Below are positions 8,792 through 16,910 of a stretch of 57,565 nt of DNA, in pieces. The notes below the pieces were generated by a model. It was not told where the DNA came from, did no database searches, and saw only the letters and a program-made list of their open reading frames with translations. Source of the DNA: an uncultured Clostridia bacterium (GTDB taxonomy: Bacteria > Bacillota > Dehalobacteriia > UBA4068); contig CALXRV010000008.1 in the NCBI GenBank assembly GCA_944390945.1, positions 1-57,565 of the forward strand, given 5' to 3'. How positions within the stretch are numbered: position 1 is the stretch's first letter; each line of letters begins with the position of its first letter. A program made the translations under genes and the position numbers.

Positions 8792-10051
8792 ATGGATTTT
8801 AACAAGATCAAACAGGCTGCGGAAGGTTATCAGGCCGACATGACGCGCTTCCTGCGCGATCTGATCCGCATCCCCGGCGAAAGCTGCGATGAAAAAGGTC
8901 ATATTGAGCGGATTGCGGCCGAGATGCGTGCGGTTGGTTTTGACCGCGTAGAGATTGACCCGCAGGGGAATGTGCTTGGCTATATGGGCAGCGGCAAGAC
9001 GCTGATCGGCTTTGACGCACATATTGATACAGTCGGTATTGGCAACCGTGAAAACTGGCAGTTCGACCCCTACGAAGGTTATGAAAATGAAGAAGAAATC
9101 GGTGGTCGCGGCGCTTCCGATCAGTTGGGCGGTATCGTCAGCTCGGTTTACGGCGCAAAGATCATGAAAGATCTGGGCCTGCTTTCCGACAAATATACTG
9201 TGCTGGTCACCGGTACGGTACAGGAAGAAGACTGCGATGGCCTTTGCTGGCAATACATCATTAAAGAAGATCAGGTAAAACCGGCCTTTGTCGTTTCGAC
9301 CGAACCAACGGACGGCGGCATTTATCGCGGCCAGCGTGGCCGTATGGAGATCCGCGTTGATGTGCAGGGCGTATCCTGCCATGGTTCTGCGCCGGAGCGC
9401 GGAGATAATGCCATCTACAAGATGGCGGAGATCCTGCTGGATATCCGTGCGCTGAACGAAAACGACGCTGCGGATACGACTGAGATTAAGGGTCTGGTCA
9501 AGATGCTCGATGAAAAATATAATCCGGAATGGAAGGAAGCGCGTTTCCTCGGTCGTGGTACGGTGACCACGTCGGAGATCTTCTTTACCTCGCCCAGTCG
9601 TTGCGCGGTCGCGGATTCCTGCTCGATCAGTTTGGACCGCCGTATGACGGCAGGCGAGACCTGGGAGAGCTGCCTGGATGAGATTCGCGCCCTGCCCGCA
9701 GTTAAAAAATATGGCGCCAAGGTCAGCATGTATCAGTATGACCGTCCCAGCTATACCGGTCTTTCTTATCCGACGGAATGCTATTTCCCGACTTGGGTCA
9801 TCCCGGCTGACCATGCGGTGACGCGTGCGATGGAGGAAGCTTATCGTGGCCTTTATGGCGAACCGCGAACGGATAAATGGACCTTCTCGACCAACGGTGT
9901 TTCGATCATGGGCCGTTTCGGTATTCCCTGCATCGGGTTTGGGCCTGGTAAAGAGAAGGAAGCGCATGCGCCGAATGAAAAGACCTGGAAAGCAGATTTG
10001 GTACGCTGCGCCGCTGTTTATGCCGCTCTGCCGACAATCTATTGCAAATAA
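8792..10051 (+). CDS. ygeY: YgeY-family M20 peptidase-like hydrolase
   Basis: A zinc-dependent M20/ArgE/DapE-type amidohydrolase of 419 residues, cytosolic. Metal and catalytic motifs in order are FDAHIDTVG (His77/Asp79), [10 protein letters not shown] with the bridging Asp, [11 protein letters not shown] with the catalytic Glu pair, and STEPTDGG. A lid domain carries [13 protein letters not shown]. It belongs to the YgeY subfamily seen in selenium/purine clusters and probably cleaves an N-carbamoyl or amide bond of a purine-derived open-chain product; the substrate is not established. GGGAGG precedes the ATG. It lies 116 bases after dpaL and 98 bases before ygeW, in the same direction. Confidence 0.9.
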   Translation: MDFNKIKQAAEGYQADMTRFLRDLIRIPGESCDEKGHIERIAAEMRAVGFDRVEIDPQGNVLGYMGSGKTLIGFDAHIDTVGIGNRENWQFDPYEGYENEEEIGGRGASDQLGGIVSSVYGAKIMKDLGLLSDKYTVLVTGTVQEEDCDGLCWQYIIKEDQVKPAFVVSTEPTDGGIYRGQRGRMEIRVDVQGVSCHGSAPERGDNAIYKMAEILLDIRALNENDAADTTEIKGLVKMLDEKYNPEWKEARFLGRGTVTTSEIFFTSPSRCAVADSCSISLDRRMTAGETWESCLDEIRALPAVKKYGAKVSMYQYDRPSYTGLSYPTECYFPTWVIPADHAVTRAMEEAYRGLYGEPRTDKWTFSTNGVSIMGRFGIPCIGFGPGKEKEAHAPNEKTWKADLVRCAAVYAALPTIYCK

Positions 10052-10149
10052 GATACTACTGCTGAGCTAACCGTATAAAGGAGTCATTGCAGACCAGACA
10101 GGTGGCGTGGCGACGCCGCCTGCGAGATAAAAGCGAAAGGAGCTTTATC

Positions 10150-11343
10150 ATGAGCAAATTTGATGAATATATCAGCCGCTTAAATCACCTGAATGCCAAG
10201 TCCCTGTATCAAAATGATTTCTTCCTTACTTGGGAAAAGACGGACGATGAGCTCGCTGCCATCTGGACGATCGCCGATGCCCTGCGCGATCTGCGTGAGC
10301 GCAATATCTCCACCCGCGTTTTTGACAGCGGTCTGGGCATTTCCCTGTTCCGCGACAATTCCACACGCACCCGTTTTTCCTTTGCTTCGGCCTGCAATCT
10401 GCTCGGCTTGGAAGTACAGGATCTCGATGAGGGGAAATCGCAGATTGCGCATGGTGAGACAGTGCGTGAGACCGCGAATATGATCAGCTTCATGGCAGAC
10501 GTGATCGGCATTCGCGACGATATGTATATCGGCAAGGGCAATGCTTATATGCATGAGGTTGCGGAAGCGGTACAGCGCGGTCACCTCGACGGTGTGCTTG
10601 AACAGCGGCCCACTCTGGTCAACCTGCAATGCGATATCGACCATCCGACGCAATGCATGGCAGATGCGCTGCATATTATTCATCAGTTTGGTGGCGTGGA
10701 AAACTTGAAAGGCAAAAAGCTGGCGATGACTTGGGCTTATTCCCCCAGCTATGGCAAGCCGCTTTCCGTACCGCAGGGGGTGATCGGTTTGATGACGCGC
10801 CTGGGTATGGAAGTTGTGCTCGCACATCCGGAAGGCTATGAAGTAATGCCTGAAGTGGAAGAGGTCGCCAAGGCCAATGCTGCCCGCTGCGGCGGTTCTT
10901 ATCGCCGGACGAACAGTATGGCGGATGCGTTCCGCGACGCCGATATCGTTTACCCCAAGAGCTGGGCGCCGTTTGCCGCTATGGAGAAACGTACTGACCT
11001 CTACGGCAAGGGTGACAGCGAGGGGATCAAAGCACTGGAAAAAGAACTGCTGGCGCAGAATGCCGGACATAAGGACTGGGCTTGCACGGAAGAGATGATG
11101 CGTTTGACCAAGGGCGGCAAGGCATTGTACCTGCACTGCCTGCCGGCTGATATTACCGGCGTCAGCTGCGAGTCGGGTGAGGTGGACGCCAGCGTGTTCG
11201 ACCGCTATCGTGATCCGCTCTATAAGGAAGCGAGCTTCAAACCTTATGTGATCGCAGCGATGATCCTGGCAGAACGTTTTGCTGATCCAGCCGCTTTGCT
11301 GCGGAAGATCGAGGCTCGCGGCTTGCAGCGCGTTTATTGCTGA
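10150..11343 (+). CDS. ygeW: YgeW-family knotted carbamoyltransferase
   Basis: A 397-residue member of the aspartate/ornithine carbamoyltransferase superfamily, of the YgeW type. The carbamoyl-phosphate loop is STRTRFSFASA (Ser71-Arg75) and the second-domain signature is LHCLPADI. The acceptor in YgeW enzymes is not ornithine or aspartate. In the purine cluster it plausibly runs in reverse, phosphorolysing a carbamoylated diamine to carbamoyl phosphate; this is inference. A carbamate kinase (YqeA), which would harvest ATP from that product, is absent from the window. The ATG at 10150 follows AAAGGAG; an in-frame TTG at 10087 would add 21 residues that the family lacks. Confidence 0.9.
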   Translation: MSKFDEYISRLNHLNAKSLYQNDFFLTWEKTDDELAAIWTIADALRDLRERNISTRVFDSGLGISLFRDNSTRTRFSFASACNLLGLEVQDLDEGKSQIAHGETVRETANMISFMADVIGIRDDMYIGKGNAYMHEVAEAVQRGHLDGVLEQRPTLVNLQCDIDHPTQCMADALHIIHQFGGVENLKGKKLAMTWAYSPSYGKPLSVPQGVIGLMTRLGMEVVLAHPEGYEVMPEVEEVAKANAARCGGSYRRTNSMADAFRDADIVYPKSWAPFAAMEKRTDLYGKGDSEGIKALEKELLAQNAGHKDWACTEEMMRLTKGGKALYLHCLPADITGVSCESGEVDASVFDRYRDPLYKEASFKPYVIAAMILAERFADPAALLRKIEARGLQRVYC

Positions 11344-11499
11344 GGCGATACCGCATCGCTTGCGGTTGTGCGGCCGGGTAAACTGATTGATAACCAATAA
11401 CAGGGGGGAGGACTGCTGCAGGAGCTGCAGTCCTTCTCCCGCAAACAGGCGCGGCCGCTACGCGGAATGAAGCGGCAAGATGACAACAGACAAAAACAG

Positions 11500-11531
11500 G
11501 CGGGGACAAACGGGAAAAAGTGTGATATAAT
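11500..11531 (+). promoter_or_regulatory. candidate extended -10 promoter of the xanthine dehydrogenase gene
   Basis: TGATATAAT (11523-11531) is an extended -10 element; the -35 region around GGACAA is weak. It lies 75 bases before the dehydrogenase ATG. Just downstream are two copies of TGATCCCGATA, at 11542-11552 and 11561-11571, spaced 19 bases, which look like a regulator site in the early transcribed region. Confidence 0.45.
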
Positions 11532-11606
11532 GATCATAGTATGATCCCGATATGGAAAATTGATCCCGATACAGCAAAGCGCGCTGCGGCATGGAGGAGG
11601 ATTCGT

Positions 11607-14192
11607 ATGACGACTTTCCTGCTGAACGGTATTTCTGTAGAAACTGAGAGTACGGGAAAACTGCTCGCCTATCTGCGCGAGGCCGGTTTGACCTCGGTAA
11701 AGGATGGTTGCGACCAGGGCGCCTGCGGCGCCTGTATGGTGCTGATCGACGGTAAGGCCGTGCGGGCCTGCACTGTGCGCCTGCCCAAGCTTGCAGGATG
11801 CAGTGTGCTGACGCTGGAGGGACTGGAGCCGGCGGAACGCGAGCTGTATGCACGCGCTTTTGCTGCCTGTGGAGCCGTGCAGTGCGGCTTTTGTATTCCT
11901 GGCATGATCATCTCTGCCAAAGCGCTGCTCGATAAAAACCCGGCGCCGACACATGCGGATGTGCGTCAGGCTATCCGCGGCAATATCTGCCGCTGTACGG
12001 GCTATAAAAAGATCGAGCAGGCGATATTGCTTGTCGCTGCCATCCGGCGCGGTGAGACGACTCTGGAGGCTGCAGAGGCGGAGCATGCCGAAGAAGCGCC
12101 GCTGCGCGTTGATGCTTTTGGCAAGGCGCTGGGAACGGCACATTATGCGAATGATATCCAGGAACCGGGCATGCTGTTCGCCACTGCGCTGCGCTCTGCA
12201 TATCCACGCGCCAGGATACTTTCCCTTTCTACTGCCGCGGCTGCGGCATATCCCGGCGTGGTTCGCATCTTGACGGCGGATGATGTGCCGGGTGCGCATT
12301 GCATCGGGCATTTGAAACAGGATTATCCGGTGATGATCGGCATTGGTGAGATTACGCGTTTTCGTGGAGACGCACTGGCTTTGGTCGTTGCGGAGAGCGA
12401 AGCCATCGCGCGCGAGGCGGCGGCGCTGATCGAGGTGGAATATCAACCATTGCCCGCTGTTTTTTCGCCAGAAGAAGCGATGGCAGAAGGCGCACCGCTG
12501 GTGCACGAGAGTGCCGGCGCGGAAACAAATTTGCTTTCGCATGAACGGCTGCAGCGCGGCGATGCTGCGGCAGCGATCGCTGCTGCGGCGCATCAGGTGA
12601 CGCAAAGTTTTGATCTGCCGCCGACAGAACATGCTTTTCTGGAACCGGAATGTGCTGTAGCCTGGCCGGATGGTGGAGGGGTGCGCATCGTTTCCGGAGA
12701 TCAGGGCATCTATCAGACACGGAAAGAGGTTGCCGCCATGCTTGGTCTGCCGCAGGAGCGGGTCCGCGTGCAGGCGGCAGAAGGTGTTGGCGGCGGTTTC
12801 GGCGGCAAGGAGGATATGAGTGTGCAGCATCATGCTGCACTTGCCGCCTATCTGGTACAGCGACCGGTCAAGGTGCGGTTGAGCAGGGATGAAAGTTTGC
12901 TCATCCATCCGAAACGGCATGCGATGCGCGTCACGGTGACCGTTGCTTGTGATGCCGAGGGATACCTGACTGCGATGCGGGCGCGTATCATCTCGGATAC
13001 GGGTGCTTATGCCAGCCTGGGCGGTCCAGTGCTGCAGCGAGCCTGTACACATGCTTCCGGCGCTTACCGTTATCGTAATTTGGATATCGAAGGGTTTGCT
13101 TATTATACCAACAATCCGCCAGCCGGCGCGTTTCGCGGCTTTGGCGTGACGCAAAGCGTGACTGCGGCGGAGATGTGTCTGACCCTGCTTGCGGAGCAAG
13201 TTGGGATTTCTCCCTGGCAGATCCGCTGGCAGAATGCCTGTCGACCGGGCGACCGTTTGCCAAACGGCCAACTGTGCGGGCCGGATACCGCGCTTGTGGA
13301 AACACTGGCTGCTGTGCGGCCGTTTTGCGAGGAGCATCCCGGCTATGGCATCGCTTGTGCAATGAAGAACAGTGGCCTGGGCGTTGGCGTGCCGGATGTC
13401 GGCCGTTGCCGCATCATTGTGGAACAAGGACAGGCGGTGATTCACTGCTCTGCTGCCTGCATTGGACAGGGCATGGGTACGGTCTTGCTGCAGATGGCAG
13501 GTAAGGTCTGTGGTCTGCCGGCAGAATGCCTGCGCTATGCGACGCCGGATACGCGGCTGGCGCCGGACAGCGGTAATACGACAGCCAGCCGGCAGACGCT
13601 GTTCGCCGGCGAGGCAGCGCGCCGCGCAGCCCATGCTCTGCGTGAGGCTCTACAGGAATCCGGTTCTCTTGCAGCGCTGGAGGGCCGGGAATTCTATGGG
13701 GAGTATGCCGGGATAACCGATAAGATGAACAGCGATAGCCCAGACCCGCGTTTCCATGTGGCTTATAGCTATGCCACTCATGTCGTATTGCTTGATGAGG
13801 CGGGACGTGTGGAGAAGGTGATTGCTGCGCATGATGTGGGACGTGCCGTCAATCCGATGAGTATTGAGGGCCAGATTGAAGGTGGCGTAACGATGTCGCT
13901 GGGCTATGCGCTGACTGAGGATTTCCCGCTGCAGGAAGGACGGCCTTTGTTGAAATATGGCCAGCTTGGCCTGTTCCGTGCCACAGAAACGCCGGATATT
14001 GTTCCCATCCTGGTAAAAAGTGATATGCCGGATGAGGAACGCGATGCACAGCCTGCAGGCGGCGCAAAGGGTGTTGGCGAGATTGCCAGTATTCCGACGC
14101 CAGCTGCGGTACTCGGCGCTTATTATGCCCGTGACGGTATCTTGCGCACCGGGCTGCCGATGGCGGATACGCCATACAGCAGAAAGAAATGA
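11607..14192 (+). CDS. selenium-dependent xanthine dehydrogenase, fused Fe-S and molybdenum subunits
   Basis: An 861-residue molybdenum hydroxylase. Residues 1-160 carry two [2Fe-2S] clusters: the plant-type one with Cys35, Cys40, Cys43 and Cys55, and the second with Cys93, Cys96, Cys128 and Cys130. The remainder is the Mo-pterin domain, with GGGFGGKED, AFRGFG and the catalytic glutamate in AKGVGEIAS near the C-terminus. It hydroxylates purines (hypoxanthine or xanthine) or runs toward xanthine from urate. The labile Se ligand of this family is not encoded as selenocysteine, and no in-frame TGA or SECIS is needed. The FAD domain is missing here. GGAGGAGG precedes the ATG at 11607. Confidence 0.88.
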   Translation: MTTFLLNGISVETESTGKLLAYLREAGLTSVKDGCDQGACGACMVLIDGKAVRACTVRLPKLAGCSVLTLEGLEPAERELYARAFAACGAVQCGFCIPGMIISAKALLDKNPAPTHADVRQAIRGNICRCTGYKKIEQAILLVAAIRRGETTLEAAEAEHAEEAPLRVDAFGKALGTAHYANDIQEPGMLFATALRSAYPRARILSLSTAAAAAYPGVVRILTADDVPGAHCIGHLKQDYPVMIGIGEITRFRGDALALVVAESEAIAREAAALIEVEYQPLPAVFSPEEAMAEGAPLVHESAGAETNLLSHERLQRGDAAAAIAAAAHQVTQSFDLPPTEHAFLEPECAVAWPDGGGVRIVSGDQGIYQTRKEVAAMLGLPQERVRVQAAEGVGGGFGGKEDMSVQHHAALAAYLVQRPVKVRLSRDESLLIHPKRHAMRVTVTVACDAEGYLTAMRARIISDTGAYASLGGPVLQRACTHASGAYRYRNLDIEGFAYYTNNPPAGAFRGFGVTQSVTAAEMCLTLLAEQVGISPWQIRWQNACRPGDRLPNGQLCGPDTALVETLAAVRPFCEEHPGYGIACAMKNSGLGVGVPDVGRCRIIVEQGQAVIHCSAACIGQGMGTVLLQMAGKVCGLPAECLRYATPDTRLAPDSGNTTASRQTLFAGEAARRAAHALREALQESGSLAALEGREFYGEYAGITDKMNSDSPDPRFHVAYSYATHVVLLDEAGRVEKVIAAHDVGRAVNPMSIEGQIEGGVTMSLGYALTEDFPLQEGRPLLKYGQLGLFRATETPDIVPILVKSDMPDEERDAQPAGGAKGVGEIASIPTPAAVLGAYYARDGILRTGLPMADTPYSRKK

Positions 14193-14233
14193 TAACCTGT
14201 CTGCCCGTTTTAGTGGAAAATTGCCCGCGGCTA

Positions 14234-14262
14234 TTTACAGGCCGAGCAGGCTGAAGTATAAT
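14234..14262 (+). promoter_or_regulatory. sigma-A promoter of the aro operon
   Basis: TTTACA (14234-14239), a 17-bp spacer and a perfect TATAAT (14257-14262). Transcription would begin near 14269 and leave a leader of about 295 bases before aroA. The leader contains a candidate peptide ORF at 14276-14431, without a clear ribosome site, and the hairpin at 14447. Confidence 0.6.
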
Positions 14263-14446
14263 ATGAGCAGGTAAGATGGATACTTTGGACATGCGCTGCG
14301 GTGCGAATGGATCGTACCGGCTTTCCGCTAAAACAGAGGCGATCCTTCGGCTGGGCTGGTTTTGTCGGCTGTGCGGTTTGCGTGCTGCAAACGGATGTCT
14401 GCCTGCGGCCCGTCTGGCCAGTCTGGTCTGATCGATTCGACAGTTG

Positions 14447-14487
14447 ACAACTTCGCAGCGAAATGCTGCGAAGTTGTTTTCTCTTTT
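14447..14487 (+). terminator. intrinsic terminator or attenuator in the aro leader
   Basis: A perfect 13-bp stem, ACAACTTCGCAGC (14447-14459) with GCTGCGAAGTTGT (14465-14477), followed by TTTCTCTTTTATTT. It lies about 180 bases downstream of the promoter at 14234 and upstream of aroA. A third copy, TTCGCAGC at 14506-14513, can pair with GCTGCGAA of the right arm, so two exclusive folds exist. It may alternatively simply end the dehydrogenase transcript. Confidence 0.6.
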
Positions 14488-14563
14488 ATTTCTACTGCGG
14501 ACTATTTCGCAGCTCCGGGGTTAGCGGGGCGGCAGACGGCTGGCCTGGGCCAGGAGAGAGAAT

Positions 14564-15772
14564 ATGGATGTTTTGGTTTATCCTTCTCGGCTGTGCGGCA
14601 CGCTGATCGCACCGCCGGCAAAATCTACATTGCATCGCGCGCTGATTGCTGCTGCTTTTGCCGATCGACCGACGCGGCTTTGTCTGCAGCGGCAGGATGG
14701 AATCAGCGATGATATCGCGGCAACGATCCGTTGCCTGCAGGCCCTGGGTGCGAAGATCGTTGTGCAGCGGCAGGAGATCTATGTGCAGCCGGCAAAGGAA
14801 ACGCCGCGACAACCTGTGCTTGATTGTGGGGAAAGCGGATCTACGCTGCGTTTTCTGCTGCCTGTAACCGCCGCCCGCTGTGATGCGTTCCGTATCCATG
14901 GCCGCGGACGGCTACTGCAGCGGCCTTTGGCGGATCTGCAGGCTGCCATGTCGGAGCATGGCTGCGTTTTCCACAGTGATGCGGGCTCTCTGCTGGTTCG
15001 CGGACAACTGCAGGGCGGGGATTTTTCCCTGCCGGGCGCAGTCACTTCGCAATATGTTTCCGGCCTGCTCCTGGCTGCGCCGCTGTTTGCAGCCGGCTGC
15101 AGGATCCGCCTTTGTTCCGCTTTGGAATCGGCGGGTTATGTTCTTCTGACCTGCCAGGTGATGCAGGCTTTTGCTGTGGCGGTATCTTCTGCGCCAGACA
15201 GGTTTATTGTACAACCCGGCGCCTATCATTCCCCGTCCTGCTTTATTGTGGAAGGGGATTGGTCAAATGCCGCTTTTTGGCTTGCTGCGGCGCATTTGGG
15301 CCATGCGGTGGAAGTGAAGGGGCTGACAAATGCTTCCGCGCAACCAGATCGTGTTTTGCCTCGCTTGCTGCCGTGCCTGGGAAAGGGGGCGGAGATCGAT
15401 GTTTCCGCCTGCCCAGATTTGCTGCCGGTGCTTGCTGTGCTGGCAGCTTGTGCTGAAGGCGAGACGCATTTCATCCGTGCTGCGCGTCTGCGCCTGAAGG
15501 AAAGCGACCGTTTGCATGGGATGGCCTGCGGTTTAACAGCGCTTGGCGTACATGTGGTGGAAACTGCGGATGCGCTTTCTGTTTCTGGCGGACAGCTGCA
15601 CGGCGGCGAGGTCGATGGCTGTGGGGATCACCGCTTGGTCATGGCCTGGGCGGTTGCGGCTCTGGCTGCAGATGCCCCGCTGCGTATTTGCGGAGCGGAA
15701 GCGGTTGCAAAGTCTTATCCCGCCTTTTGGCAGGATTATCAACAGCTGGGAGGTAGATGCGATGTCCTCTAG
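14564..15772 (+). CDS. aroA: 3-phosphoshikimate 1-carboxyvinyltransferase (EPSP synthase)
   Basis: A 402-residue cytosolic EPSP synthase, slightly short of the usual 425-430. It transfers enolpyruvyl from PEP to shikimate-3-phosphate. Visible active-site motifs are PPAKSTLHRAL near the N-terminus (the conserved Lys-Ser), CGESGSTLRF (the family's GNAGTxxR position), LRLKESDR and GDHRLVMAWA. First gene of the aro cluster, downstream of the attenuator-like leader. GAGAGAG precedes the ATG. Its end overlaps aroC by eleven bases, so translation is probably coupled. No aroB or DAHP synthase gene is present in the window, so those steps must be encoded elsewhere. Confidence 0.93.
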   Translation: MDVLVYPSRLCGTLIAPPAKSTLHRALIAAAFADRPTRLCLQRQDGISDDIAATIRCLQALGAKIVVQRQEIYVQPAKETPRQPVLDCGESGSTLRFLLPVTAARCDAFRIHGRGRLLQRPLADLQAAMSEHGCVFHSDAGSLLVRGQLQGGDFSLPGAVTSQYVSGLLLAAPLFAAGCRIRLCSALESAGYVLLTCQVMQAFAVAVSSAPDRFIVQPGAYHSPSCFIVEGDWSNAAFWLAAAHLGHAVEVKGLTNASAQPDRVLPRLLPCLGKGAEIDVSACPDLLPVLAVLAACAEGETHFIRAARLRLKESDRLHGMACGLTALGVHVVETADALSVSGGQLHGGEVDGCGDHRLVMAWAVAALAADAPLRICGAEAVAKSYPAFWQDYQQLGGRCDVL

Positions 15773-16910
15773 CTTTGGAGAGAATATACGATTGATGATC
15801 TTTGGGCAATCACATGGTGAGATGGTCGGGGCTGTACTGGATGGTCTACCACCGGGCGAACCAGTTGATCTTGCAGCACTGCAGACTTTTGTTGACCGGC
15901 GTGCGCCGGGCAGGGGTGACGGAAGATCGGCGCGGCAGGAAGCGGATCGCGTGCAGATTGTTTCTGGCCTTTATCAGGGTAGGACCTGTGGTGCACCGCT
16001 TTGTTTATGGATTGCGAATACGGACGCCAGGCCGTCAGATTATGCACCGCTGCTTAGCGTTCCGCGGCCATCGCATGCCGATTATACCGCAGCGCTACGT
16101 TATGGCGGATATGCGGACCCGCGTGGCGGTGGTCATCTTTCCGGTCGTTTGACTGCTCCATTCACCGCAGCCGGTGCAATCTGCAGTCAGATCCTGGCCC
16201 GGCGCGGAATCGCGGTCAGCGGCCATATCGCTGCATTGGGCGGGGTTGTGGATCCCAGCCCGGAAACGCATTCTCTGGCCAAAGAGGAGCTTGCTCTCCT
16301 GACGAAACGTAGCCTGCCGGTTTTCCATGATGACGTTGCGCTACGGATGCAGCAGGCAGTGGTCGAGGCGGCAGCAGCGGGGGATTCGCTGGGCGGCGTT
16401 CTGGAAGTTTTTGCCCTGGGCGTCCCGCCGGGACTGGGCGGGCCAATGTTCGGCGGTGTAGAGAACCGTCTTGCCGCGGCGGCATTTGCTATTCCCGGGT
16501 TATGCGGCGTGGAATTTGGTTGCGGTTTTGCAGCGGCAGCCATGCGCGGCAGCGAATACAACGATCGCTATTTTCAGGCTGTTGACCATAGCGTGCGGAC
16601 GTATACGAATCATCATGGCGGGGTTCTGGGCGGGATTACCAGCGGTATGCCGTTGGTGATGCGAGCGGTGGTAAAACCAACGCCTTCGATTGCCCTGCCG
16701 CAATGCACATTGGATTTGACAACAGGCAGGGAGACAGAGCTGCGCATCCAGGGGCGTCATGACGCTTGCATCGCTTTGCGTGCTTTGCCCTGCCTGGAAG
16801 CGGCCGTAGCTTTTGTGCTGCTGGATCTGATGCTGGATGGCGAATACCGACAGCCGCAAACAACTGGACGGAGAAAGGGAGAAGACGAGAAAAATGGCGA
16901 AAACGGATGA
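15762..16910 (+). CDS. aroC: chorismate synthase
   Basis: A 382-residue FMN-dependent chorismate synthase that eliminates phosphate from EPSP. Motifs are FGQSHGEMVGAVLDGLPPG at the N-terminus, RPSHADYTAALRYGGYADPR and RGGGHLSGRLTAPF, which is the variant seen in many clostridial enzymes in place of the longer ERSSARE-type motif. The ATG at 15762 lies within the last codons of aroA, after GGGAGG. The 3' end overlaps the next gene by 17 bases. The C-terminal tail rich in Lys, Arg and Glu is beyond the usual fold and is shared with the coupling overlap. It functions with the adjacent shikimate genes. Confidence 0.93.
   Translation: MSSSFGENIRLMIFGQSHGEMVGAVLDGLPPGEPVDLAALQTFVDRRAPGRGDGRSARQEADRVQIVSGLYQGRTCGAPLCLWIANTDARPSDYAPLLSVPRPSHADYTAALRYGGYADPRGGGHLSGRLTAPFTAAGAICSQILARRGIAVSGHIAALGGVVDPSPETHSLAKEELALLTKRSLPVFHDDVALRMQQAVVEAAAAGDSLGGVLEVFALGVPPGLGGPMFGGVENRLAAAAFAIPGLCGVEFGCGFAAAAMRGSEYNDRYFQAVDHSVRTYTNHHGGVLGGITSGMPLVMRAVVKPTPSIALPQCTLDLTTGRETELRIQGRHDACIALRALPCLEAAVAFVLLDLMLDGEYRQPQTTGRRKGEDEKNGENG

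Noticed and set aside
11334..13634. A minus-strand open frame of about 766 codons antisense to the xanthine dehydrogenase gene
   Set aside because: It has no family similarity, is rich in His, Arg, Gln and Ser in the way frame shadows of GC-rich genes are, and lies opposite a gene with intact catalytic motifs.
11607..14192. Selenocysteine in the Se-dependent dehydrogenase
   Set aside because: There is no internal in-frame TGA; in this family selenium is a labile ligand added after translation.
14276..14563. T-box or riboswitch in the aro leader
   Set aside because: I could not find the conserved T-box sequence or another known riboswitch core; only a terminator and a competing repeat are supported, so it is reported as an attenuator candidate.
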